From contig NW_011887293.1 in the NCBI RefSeq assembly GCF_000151315.2, positions 728,693 through 792,692 of the forward strand: 64,000 nucleotides of DNA. The letters run 5' to 3'. Of the stretch, positions 12,101-22,438 are shown piece after piece (the first letter of the stretch is position 1; the number at the start of each line of letters is the position of its first letter). Both the position numbers and the translations under genes were made by a program. The DNA is from Capsaspora owczarzaki ATCC 30864. Lineage: Eukaryota > Opisthokonta > Filasterea. The notes beneath the pieces are model-generated. The model saw nothing but the letters and a program-made list of their open reading frames with translations. It was not told the DNA's origin and searched no databases.

Positions 12101-15100
12101 TGGGTCAAGTCCACACCCAGCGGGTTGTAGTGCCCGCCCGTGGTCAAGCAGTCCGTGCCATTCTTGGGGTTGACGTGAATGTGCCACATGTGGTTGTTGG
12201 AGGTGGTGCCATCCATGCGGAAGACGTTGACATAGACGCTGGTCGGCGCGGTGGGGTCGTTGGCCTCTTGCGTGAGCGTGATGGTTCCAGTCACCACGGG
12301 CGACGAGAACCTGGCAATGGCGGTGATTGTGGGCACGCTCGTGATGGACAGTGTGGCGCATGCGTACTGTCCGGTTTGGTTGTTGCGCAAGACAATCGAA
12401 CGGCCAGAAACCGACCAGCGGCCAAACAGCTGCAAGTTGTTGTCGGCAAAGGTGGTCGAGTCCGGCATGATGGTGCCGTGCTTGCCCGACAGGTTGCCTT
12501 CAACGCACGAGGCAAATCGGAAGGGGCTGGACGCGGAGCAGATTGGGGCGTTGGGGTCGAAGGCCAAATCACGACGCGCACCATTCACAATGCTGCCAGA
12601 GCTGAACATGGAGCCAACCGAGAGCGCGGCACAGCCTTGTTCGACGGGGAAGGCATTGATCGACCAGTCCAGGGGAGCGACCACGTTCGACAATGCAACG
12701 CTGATAAAAGTGGGGTCACTCGGGGATGTTTGCGACAGTGTGATGGTGCCGGTCGCCCATGGCACGTTGCCACCAGTCGAGCTGGCCGCGCTGAAGGAAG
12801 CCTGGACGGTTTTGGGCTGCACAACGTACAGCGAGGCGCATGCAATTCGAGCAGCGCCGCCGTTTTGGTCGTGAATGACAATCGAACGCCCAGCCACGCT
12901 GTTTGTGCCGGAAAGCGGAAGCATCACGTCGCTCGTAAAGGTTTTCGTGGCAGAGGTGGTAATGTTCAGCTGGTAGTGCTTGAGGGTCAGGTCGCCCAGC
13001 TCGCAGTTGGCGGGAGTCTGCGGGGTGCAAAGCGATGCGTAGGTTGTGGGATTCGACGTGTCGACGCCGAGCGGGTTGTAGTGCGCACCCGTCGACGCGC
13101 AGTCGCCAGGCGTCGCCACGGGGTTGATGTGCACGTGCCAATTGTGGTTGTTTGTCGTGGTACCGTCTGTGCGGAAGAGCTTTGTGTGAATGCTCGTTGG
13201 CGACAGAGGGTCGTCTGCAAGCTGCTTCAGCGTGACGGAACCGTTCACAACGCCGGCAAAGTCTGCGCGAACGGTGATGACTGGGCGCGCGAGGCCAATG
13301 GTTGCGCAAATCCAGCGAGTGCCATCGGCTTGGTGAATCACGACGGAGCGGCCAGCGATCGAGTTGATGCCATACAACGAGATGGTGGGGTCGACAAACG
13401 ACTCGACAATGCGGCCAGGCTGGCCGGCAATCTTGCCATTCACCAGCGGACCAAACTTGCCACTCAAGTCTCCCGTCTCGCAAGACACGTGGCGGGAGGC
13501 CGAGTTTGCATTGCACGTCGTCGCGTAGCCGGCCGAGGATGCTGGGGCATTGAACGGGTTGAAGTGGCCACCGACGCTCGCTGCCGAGCAGTCCGTCTCC
13601 ACGGGGAAGGTGTGAACGTGCCACGGGCGATTGGACACGGAGCCGGTGACACCGTCAAGCTGAACGCTGATGGCAACAGGGTCATACTGGTTGGTCTGCG
13701 AGAAGGAAATCACGCCGACAACGCCTTGGGAGTTAAAGTAGGCGTTGGCCGTCTTGGCTGCTGCGGGCTTCAGCGTCGCGCACGCATATCGCGTTGAGCC
13801 ACCACCTGCGGCGTGGATGGTCACCGCACGTCCCACAATCGTCTGCGGACCCGACAGAGGCAGGTTTACGTCAGCATACTGGCCTTGCGCGGCCAGCGAC
13901 ATGGTGGTCGGAATGTTGAGCTGGCCTTGCTTGCCGCTGAGATCGCCGAGCTCGCATTTCCAGGGGGTGAGCGGTGTGCAGTCGGTGGCGTAGGTGGGAG
14001 AAGCAGCAGCGCCGTACGGATCAAAGTGGCCGAGTGTGGAGGCGCAGTCGTTGGTGGTGATGTTGACAGGTGCCAGGTGGACGTGGTAGTTGTGGCCAAA
14101 GGTTGCGGCAGAGCCGTCCGACTTGGCAACCGTGGTCGAGTAGGTTGTCGGTGGCAAAGCGTCCCCAGCAGCAAACAAGGCCTGACGGAACGTCATGACG
14201 CCGTTGACGTTGAAAGGAGTCGAAAAGGTTGCCTGCGCCACGTTCGAGGGTACAAGCGCATCCATGGTCGCGCAAAGGTAGCGCGTTGTATCGGCGCGGT
14301 GAATAACCACCGAGCGGCCAAGGATGGCACGCGGGCCGAACAGTGTCAGACCGCCATAGTCCTCGCCAACAATACGCTGGCCATTGTACAGCTTGCCAAA
14401 CTTGCTCGTCAGATCGCCAGCCTCGCAGGTGGTGAAGCGGTAGGGCGAGGTTGCGTTGCAGCTCGTCGAGTAGCCAGCAGCAGCGGCGTTGGCGCCGTTC
14501 GGGCTCCAGTGCCCTGCCGTGCTGGCGCAGGATCCGGTGGTGCCATCCACGGGCAGAATGTGCACGTGCCAGGGGAAGGCCTCGCCGTCAAACAGACCAA
14601 ACACTTGTGCCGAGACGAGCACGGGATCAACTGCAGAGACTTGGGAAAAGACCACGCTGCCGTAAATCTGGCGGTCGGGATAGGCAAACACGGCGGACGA
14701 AACGCGGGGAGCCACGACACCCAAGTCGGCGCACGCCAGGCGCGTCGTGGCCAGGTTTTGGTCGTGAATCACCACCGAGTGCGGCGTGATGGCGGTTGGG
14801 CCAGAGAGGGGAAGAGCCAGACCGGTGAACATGGCCTTGGTCAGCGTCGGTGTCAGCGTGAGTGCACCAAAGCGCCCATACAGGTTGCCAGTGTACGTGC
14901 ACAGGTCGGGCAGGAAGGGCAGGCAGCCGAGGTCGAGGCTCTCCGAAATGCCGCTTGGGTTGAAGTGGCCACCAGCGTCCGCGCAGTTCGGACTGCCGTT
15001 CAGCTGTGTCGTGTGCACGTGCCACTGATGGTCGACGGTGGTCTGCCCATCTGTGCGAGCAAGGCGCACAAGAGCCGTCGTCTCTGACTGCGGCTGGTCC

Positions 15101-17843
15101 GCAAGCTGCTTGAAGGTGATGGTACCGTTGACCATACCCGAGAACGTGGCTTGCACAGTGACAACAGGCGCCGCATACCCGATGGTGGCGCAAATCCAGC
15201 GCGCGCCAGTGGCTGTGTGAATGACATAGACCTTCCGACATCGAGTGGGCAAGATTTGCAGTGAGTATCCGGGGCGCCGAGATGTGACGCCGTCAGTGGG
15301 CCAGCTTGCCTGCNNNNNNNNNNNNNNNNNNNNNNNNNNNNNNNNNNNNNNNNNNNNNNNNNNNNNNNNNNNNNNNNNNNNNNNNNNNNNNNNNNNNNNN
15401 NNNNNNNNNNNNNNNNNNNNNNNNNNNNNNNNNNNNNNNNNNNNNNNNNNNNNNNNNNNNNNNNNNNNNNNNNNNNNNNNNNNNNNNNNNNNNNNNNNNN
15501 NNNNNNNNNNNNNNNNNNNNNNNNNNNNNAAGGCAGCGGCAGGTCTGCTGGTCAAGTTGCTCAGTGACGAAACATAGGTGGCAGGTGCGATCCAACTGGA
15601 AAAGGAGACCATGCCAGCAACGCCGTTGACGTCAAACACGGCATTCACACGGGTGGGAAGGACTTCAACAAAGTTGGCGCAGCCAAGACGAATGGCCGAA
15701 ACTCGGTTTGCGCCGTGCACGACAATGCCACCGGCGGCGACAGAGTTCGGGCCGCTCAAGGGAAGATTCAAGTCAGTGAAAAAGTATTGCAGGGCGACCG
15801 AGGGAGTGGCAGAAATGTTGACGCGGCCGTCCTTGATGGCGAGATCGCCGACGAGGCAGTTGTGCTGGTCGAGGCTGCAAGCCTCGGCGTACGAGCCTGG
15901 GTCGGAAGTGTCGATGCTGCAACAAGAGGACGGAAGGATGGGGGCAGGGGGGAAATGGGGTCAGTGACATATCACATCTCAAACAGACGCACAAAAAGAG
16001 AAAGAAAAAAAGAAGAAGAAACACACAAAAAAAAAAAAAAAAAAAAAAAAAAGACGCTTCAATGCTCACTCACTTGAATGGATTGAAAATGCCAGCACCA
16101 CCGCTCACGCAGCGACCAGGGGTAACGTCGGCATCGTTGGTGATCAAGCTGGTGTGAATCTGGACGGCGTGATCGACCGTGGTGCCCATTGCGGGGTTGG
16201 CCTGATACAAGGCGACACGGATGGTGGTTGGGGAGGTGGGATCGCTCGCATCCTGGCGCAGCGTGATGGTGCCCTTGATGCCATCCGACTGGGTGCCCGC
16301 AAAGGTGGCCACCAACGTCTTGATTTCGCGGGGGTAGCCGATCGTGGCGCATGCAATTCGAGCGCCCGCCGAGTTGTGGATGACGACGGAGCGACCGACG
16401 ATGGACTTGATGCCAAAGAGATCAAAGGTCGAGTCCGTGTACGACGTTTCAAAGACGGTCGTGTTCATGGGGCCGAACTTGCCGCTCAAATCGCCAGCCT
16501 CGCACGCAGTGAAGCGCGATGCGCTCGTCACCACGCAATTCGTAGCATAGTTGGCGCGGCTGACACTGTTATGGTGAAGGAAAGAATGGGGACGGGGAGG
16601 GGGAGGGGGAGGGGGTGTGGAGTAAGGGAGAGAACGAAAAGAAAAAACAAAAAGGTGAGAAAAGCAAAACAAAACCGCATCGACGAGAGAAAACAAAATC
16701 GAATCCATTCAATTCCATGTTGTGCACCCAAAAGGGAAGCTTGAGACCGCCATCGGCACTTACACGGTGGGATCATAATGGCCACCGGTGGCAGCACAGT
16801 CGTTGTAGACAGTGGAGGTGGGATCCAGCGGCAGGACGTGAATGTGGTAATTGTTTGCGCCTGCGGGAAGATTTTTCACGCTTGCGCTGATGGAGACGGG
16901 ATTGGCCAGCGAGGCCTGCTCAAAGCGAATCCAGCCCTGCAGTGCGCTGCTTGCGGGCTGTGCGAGCACTGCCGAGCCGCCTGCGTTGCCAGTCGGGCTG
17001 AAAATGGCAAAAACCTCGACACCTAATTGGAAAAAAACAGAACAAAAAAATTATCACAGCGGTGAGAAAATGAAAAGGGAAAAAAAGCGGAACTTGTCTT
17101 CCCAAAAAAGGGAGACGGGGAGCCATGGCAAAAACAACGAGTAGAGTCGATGATGAAGAATCAAAAGTTTGAGAAGAGAGGTTGGGAGTGATTGCTTGGA
17201 AGAGCGAGTGTGGTGGAGAGCGGAGCATTGAAAGGCCCCAAAAAGGGAGGAAGGATGGGTTTTGCCGGTGGGGAGACAAAAAAAAGGGGAGGCCAAACCA
17301 CCACTCGGGGAGGTGAGTCATCAATGATGGTGGAGCATCGAGCGAATAGCGACAGATGAGAGTGATGACAGAACGAGCGAGAGGTCGAGCGCAATGGAAC
17401 CGAGATCAAATCGAAGAAAAAAAAAAAAACAGGAAGCTGTTTCAGCGGCAGAGCTCCAGCCGAGCCGAGAGCGACAGCGCGCGAGAAAGAGGAGGCGGGA
17501 GTACGAGCGCGAGACCTTGGATGTAAGCACGCGCCATCAATGTCTGCGCGGTACTCAACATGAAGGAGCAGACGCACCGAACGAGAGAGAGCGCGAAATG
17601 CAAGAATCATGTAATAATAATAAATCGTATGGAATTTGCATTGGCTTTTTTTTTTTTTTTTATGTGCCGGATTGTTTTTGTGGTTTTTTTTTTCTTTGTT
17701 AAACTTTGGTTTGTCGCTGTTTGACAGCGAGCGGAGCCCGCCGCGGGAAGGAAGGAGTGAGTCTCACCTTGTGCAGCATCAGGCGTGGCAGCCAACAGGA
17801 GCGCGGCCGCAAGGGCGACCAGCGACACGACCGAACGCCGCAT
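9157..17843 (-). CDS. Transmembrane protein with 14 Cu/Zn-SOD-like repeats and cytoplasmic SH3
   Basis: Four exons: 17768-17843, 16764-17022, 16074-16565, 9157-15916 (about 2528 residues, including 72 unknown ones in the assembly gap). A signal peptide (VVSLVALAAALLLAATP) is followed by fourteen SOD-like domains of about 155 residues. Each typically has the copper ligands WHVH, GGHYNP and GRSIVIH, the active-site Arg/Cys region RxACA, and ELGDLSGK. The zinc-site His71, His80 and Asp83 of SOD1 have no counterparts and the loop is short, as in copper-only SODs and animal copper-only SOD-repeat proteins. The end of each domain lies near 16372, 15715, 15218, 14761, 14299, 13812, 13331, 12870, 12397, 11917, 11444, 11010, 10552 and 10053. 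Next come a Ser/Pro stalk, one helix (GGLVGGLLLILLVIFLLRRRR, about 2273-2300), a Pro-rich tail, an SH3 domain (about 2396-2451, YRAIYPYAPQ ... GWF ... GKIPGNYCEL) and PxxP clusters. Likely a surface protein handling superoxide or binding copper, linked to cytosolic signalling; the function is inferred. Confidence 0.88.
9391..9555 (-). other. SH3 domain in the tail of the SOD-repeat protein
   Basis: Encodes an SH3 fold: ALYDY-like box YRAIYPYAPQ, acidic RT loop DELELAENDIV, DGWF tryptophan box, and GKIPGNYCEL as the 3-10 helix. Pro-rich stretches (KPAPTPRPSG, PAKPTPPAKPS) flank it downstream and could bind this or other SH3 domains. Confidence 0.88.
9843..9925 (-). other. Transmembrane helix and basic stop-transfer of the SOD-repeat protein
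   Basis: Gly-rich hydrophobic run AGGVVGGLVGGLLLILLVIF followed by LLRRRRG. It sets the SOD domains outside and the SH3 domain inside, given the N-terminal signal peptide. Confidence 0.85.
15314..15529. other. Assembly gap of 216 unknown bases
   Basis: A run of N lies inside the third SOD-like domain. On the downstream side of the minus strand, the family motif AGKLA is read in a different frame from the following VIHTATGARWICATIG, so bases next to the gap are probably wrong or missing. The spacing between the flanking VIH motifs (497 against 434-499 elsewhere) suggests the gap length is about right. Confidence 0.95.
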
Positions 17844-17871
17844 GTGCCGAAAATATCGAAAAAGGGAAAAA

Positions 17872-17903
<32 letters not shown>

Positions 17904-19123
17904 AAAAAAAAATGAATGAATTTCAAGATTGCTTCGTTGATTCCCGTTTTGGAGGCGAGCTTCGAGAAGCACGTTGGTATGTGAGCAATGACACAGCCAT
18001 CGGCAAAATGAGTGAGCATGCAAGCGAGCGATCGAATGGCGGGGCAGAGGGCACAGCGATCGATTGTCGTGTGCGTGCGTGTGTGCGTAGTGCTGCGCAC
18101 CAGCCCAATGGACCATCCGGTTTCAGGAGGTGCTCGCTGATAAGTTACTCAAACATGCATGTGCATGTTTTTGACGGAAAATGCGGGGAAGCGGCAGAAA
18201 GCTGACGGCTGTCAGATGCGCGGAGTTTGGTACACCTTCGCTGACTAAATTCGCAACGTGTGAATTTCTCTTCACGCCATACCGTCTCGCAAGTGCAATC
18301 AAGTGACAACTCCCATCTCCTTCGATAGAAATACAAAAGCAGTCAAAGTCAAACGTTCAGCTACTCTTTCTTTTTTTTTTTTCTTTTTTTCTCTCTGAAT
18401 CAGTTTCTTTTGTACGTACGTTGCATTGGAGTCCACATTGGAGCATCCATCAGCTTCGTTCCGTGTTCAGAGTCGAGCCCTTGTTTTATACATATCAAAA
18501 TGACACTGCTACGACAAAACCATTGATGTTGAGAGTGCTCGTTTGTCTGTTTGACGAGGTGCTGGGGAAGGAGGGATAGCGGGAACTCGATTCAGCTTTG
18601 ACAGCTCGCAGCGGGCTTTTGCTTCTGGCTGCCTGGAGCAGCTTCGCCTCTCCATCGACCGAGCATGCTGCCTCAGTGCACACAGCAAAACGTGTTTGTG
18701 TGAGCGCTGTGGAACGGTGGTGCTTTGTGACTGTCGAATCCAAACGCGGCGACGGTTTCAAAACCGTTTGGTCGGTTTCAGCTTGTCCATTCATGTCCCC
18801 CCCCCTCCAGCCTTCACTTTCCACCGTCACTTTCATCCAGCATGCACCATCCCACATCAATGAGTAGTATGCACTTCTGAACTGGTGCAGCGCAGCCGTA
18901 AAACTCAATGGAACAATGCACTTCAGTGCATCCAAAATTCAAAACAGTTTGAAACAAAATCGTTCCCGCTTTTTTTTTTTCTTTTCCTTTTCGTTTTTTC
19001 AAGCTACGAACAAGCCTCACTAATTTGACGTCTCGCTGTTTCACTGTGGCATTCACGTCATTTTAAAACACAGATTAAAAACCCAAACTAAAAGGCAACA
19101 AGAAACCCAAAACAGAAACCACA
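17844..19123. other. Divergent intergenic region with pyrimidine-rich tracts
   Basis: Separates the divergent starts of the SOD-repeat gene (-) and NUF2 (+), so it should hold both promoters. It has long A tracts at about 17868-17912, T/C tracts near 18367-18404 and 18970-19005, and a C9 run near 18796. Open frames here show no family resemblance, and I see no RNA gene. Confidence 0.5.
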
Positions 19124-20800
19124 ATGGCGTCTGGCACCCAACAGCACGTTGCGTTCTCCTTCCCGCTGCTCAAGCGCAACGAGATTCTGGGCATTTTGAA
19201 CGACTTGCGCATCCCAATCACGGAGGATGATTTGCGCGAACCTTCCGCCACAAGCATGCGCTTCTTGTACGAGAACTTTGTCGAGCTCATTGTCGGCATC
19301 AACAAGGAGGACCTCGCCCAGCCGCAATTCGAGGCCGCTGCCATGCTGGAATACCCAGAGCTGCACAACGAATCGCTCTCCGAGTTTGTCTTTAGCTCTG
19401 CGCTTCAGCGCCTGATGCAAATCTGCGGCATCAAGGACTTTTCCATGAACGACGTTCTGAAGCCCGACCAGAATCGGACGTAAGTGTTTTTTTTTTCGGC
19501 GCAAAGATTTGGATTGCCACACTGTGTGTCTCCTCGTCGCACTCACATTGCGCCACAACTTGGCAACAACCTCCTCTTGGCTGCAGTCGCACGATTCTGA
19601 GCGCCCTAATCAACTTTACAAAGTTCCGCGAGGAGCACTTGGTGCACTACCAAGATCTTGTTGCCGAGACAGATCAGCTGCACGATCGCATGCAACAGTT
19701 GGAGGAGACCACGCAGCATCTTGCATCGCAAGTGCGCATGATTCGCGCCCAGCGCGAGGACGAGCAACCGGCCGTCGACGAGGTGCACAAGCAGGTCGAC
19801 GTTCTGGAGGTGGAGATTAACACGTTGAACAAGCTGCAAGCGCAGCTCCACGGCGAGAGTCGCAAGATCAAGGACGAGATTACCGCGCAGGCTGACCAGG
19901 CGGCAAACCTCAAGTTTAGCATTGAAAATGCTCGCCAAGACTGCGCTCGCCTGCGTAGCCAGATTGTGCCTGCTCCAGACAAGCTCAAGAAGGAGATTGT
20001 GGACATGAATGCCTCGCTTGTCCACGAAAAGGAGCTGCGTGCAAACGCAGATCGCCGTGCCCGCGACATGAGTGCCAAGCTCGAGGCGCTCAACAAGGCA
20101 CAGCTTGACATGCGCAAGGCCACCGCATTGCTCGAGGACGTTGGTGCCCAAATGGGCAAGCACCGTGAAACGTTGCGCGAGATTGACAACACGCAAGAAG
20201 GAATTCAGGTTCAGCAGCGTCGAGCAGCCGAACTTTCTGCCAAGGAGCAGGTAAGCCGCGGAAGCGACGCGCATGCGGGGGGGGGGGAGAGACGTTTGAA
20301 TCAATCGGAGTCTTAAAAAATTTTGCTTTCTACGCGATTGACTGACTGGTTTTGTTTTGGTTGCTTTTGGTTGCAGCACGTGCGAAAGCAGCTTGCACAA
20401 ATGCAAGAACGCCACTCTCGCCTGCTTCACCAGCAAGACATGAAGCGAGAGGCCGCAGGCCAAGCCGTCGATACAATGCGCCAAGAGCGCGAGGCTGTCG
20501 AAAACGAGCGACAGAACGCCATGGCTAAAATGGAAAAGAATGCCACATACATTAAAGAGCTGAACGAGAAGGTAACGTGATTTGTTTGCTTTTGTGGACG
20601 CATTGAGCCCGCATTCGTTTTTGTTCTTTTGGCCGGCTCACTCACAAGTCTGGCTTGTCAACCTTTTGTAGCGAACTCAAGTCTTGCAAGCACATGCAAC
20701 TGAAATCCAGAACATTCACGTGTTGCACATGCAGCTTTTCAATCAGGTCGGCGAGTACCACCAAAAGCTGCTCGACTCGATTGACGGATCTGTCGAATGA
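19124..20800 (+). CDS. NUF2: Kinetochore protein NUF2
   Basis: Four exons: 19124-19479, 19587-20250, 20377-20571, 20672-20800 (447 residues; human 464). The N-terminal about 150 residues match the NUF2 calponin-homology domain: FSFPLLKRNEILGILNDLRI, then FVELIVGI, YPELHNESLSE and MQICGIKDFSMNDVLKP. The rest is almost unbroken coiled coil, ending in a short globular segment (FNQVGEYHQKLLDSID). NUF2 pairs with NDC80 and, with SPC24/SPC25, links kinetochores to spindle microtubules. Introns are 97-126 bases. Nothing appears missing. Confidence 0.93.
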
Positions 20801-21064
20801 GTGATCAAGCATGTGATAGTGGAGAAATGTAGAGTTGAAATTGAACGTTGGCTTTGTGTTGGATGAATGAAAAGCGAGTCAATGGTGTTGCGGATTATTA
20901 GTGTTTGAGCAGATTAAAGTTTTGCTGTTGTGAGAGTCGAGGTGCTTTTTTTTTTTTTTCAAACAACACACAGCCCATACCACTCAAAGTCTACAAGCAA
21001 CTTGAATGTCACGCTCTGGTCTGTCGTCGCTGTAGGTTTAGGATATCTGGACGGGTGTCGTGTG

Positions 21065-22438
21065 TCAGACGTGAGTTGAGACGACAACAGCGAACAATGC
21101 ATGTGCGCCGTCCTTACATAAAGCGAGGCACGCCTCAGGAAAAGATTTGCGCTGCCAAGCTGCAGTATTTCTTCGCGATTGGTGCTCTTTTTGGTAAAGG
21201 AGCTGGCGCTGTTGAAGCAGCCGAGCGGCTAACAGAGTCGTTGGCCGGGACATTGCTTCGTTCAATTGCTTGGCCCGCTGTTTTGCAAGAGCGCCAGCTC
21301 TGGATGTGTCCAATTCTTCGGATCGCAGCTACAAAATCGACACGACAGTGTTAGTGACCATGTTGACAGAACAGCTCTTCGAGTTGACACACTTGCCATG
21401 AACGAATACTTACCGCTCCTCCGACGCTCCAGGCTGTGTTGGAGTTCTTTTTGTGAAACTCTTTCTTGGCCTCGACATCACGCTGTACGTCGCAATACTC
21501 CACTGAGATGGGTGGAAGCCGTGGTAGGGGAAGAGGTGAGCTTCCAGGCATCTGAAGTTCAAATGCAGCAGCATTGCTTGGAGACTCGGCCACATGAGCA
21601 GCAAGCAGTTGCGCTGGCGAGAGAGCGCGCTTGTTAAGTTCGCCTTCGATATACTGGAATAGAATAACATGGGAAGCGTCCACCGCTGCACGAAGTCGCC
21701 TGTTGTCCAACGAAAACCATCGCTCCTGCGCAATTTTCAACAATTCGCCGGTAAGCATCTCGCCAAGCAGAACCAAAGCCCACATAGTTTGTTTCCCGAA
21801 ACTCGTGTACCAACCTGCACGACACCAGGGTGAGTGAACGCACGGATGCGGGGCATCACGCTGAACGGACTGCGACCACCACGAGCAGCAGCGGTGCCAA
21901 TAACAGGAGTTGCGTTGCCGCCGCGGCCAGGTATCACGCCCAAGCCATCGATAAAGCTTTGCATTAGATCAGGAACTGTACGCGTGTCGTTGAATCGGGG
22001 CGACATGTCCTTCTGCGTGAAGCAAATCTCGTCCAGCGGCACGCTCACGGACGATCCCAGCCGGCGTTCCACGCGCGACGATGAACTCTCGCCAGTCAAG
22101 GCAGTTCCATCTGTCTTGTTTTGACTTGTTGCGTCGAGAGTTGCGCGCGCATCGGACTCGGTGGGGTTAATCTTGGTCGCAGCGACTTGAATTGGAGGAT
22201 TGGCAGCACATGTTACAGCAGCTCCAGCGAGGGCAGCAGCGGCGGCCGCCTTTCGATTCTCCTTCTGGCGCTGCTTCTTGGCTTTGGCGCGATCCAGCTT
22301 GATCCGTTTGCGAGGGTCTTCCTCGTGCGCAGTGGGCTCGTGGGTCGAGTCTGGTCGGGAAGGTCCGGCGTCATCATCTTGATCATCCGCATTCACCTCC
22401 GTATCCGATGCCGTTGCTTCCAAGTGCGATCGTTTCAT
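21065..22438 (-). CDS. Uncharacterised protein with WFSLDNRRL motif
   Basis: Three exons, all phase 0: 21815-22438, 21414-21725, 21065-21328 (399 residues). The N-terminus is acidic, then basic and Lys-rich (RKRIKLDRAKAKKQRQKENR, a likely nuclear localisation signal), then Ala-rich. The recognisable core is FTQKDMSPRFNDTRTV, then PRIRAF, then across the first intron ERWFSLDNRRLRAA. I recall this FTQ...SxxF...WFSLDNRRL arrangement from uncharacterised proteins of several protist lineages, with no known function. The C-terminal third is a charged helix (AKQRAKQLNEAM ... RLLQQRQLLYQKEHQ). The first intron (21726-21814) is partly open in another frame and looks deceptively coding, but the splice keeps phase and completes the conserved motif. 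Confidence 0.65.

Noticed and set aside
9811-15087. Long plus-strand ORFs (549, 716 and 424 residues) opposite the SOD-repeat gene
   Set aside because: They are antisense mirrors of a GC-rich repetitive coding exon. Their compositions are Arg/Gly/His/Ala-rich without motifs, and they repeat in step with the SOD domains.
18780-18810. G/C homopolymer runs (near 1072, 18796, 20280, 23148, 28004, 43286, 63480) as possible G-quadruplexes
   Set aside because: Each is a single run of 7-11 bases in noncoding sequence. A quadruplex needs four G tracts, and these look like simple slippage.
21726-21814. Apparent helix WALVLLGEMLTGELLKIAQ suggesting a TAF11-like histone fold
   Set aside because: It lies in an intron (GTTGGT...GCGCAG) whose removal keeps phase and rebuilds the ERWFSLDNRRL motif. 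Reading it as coding needs a frame change.
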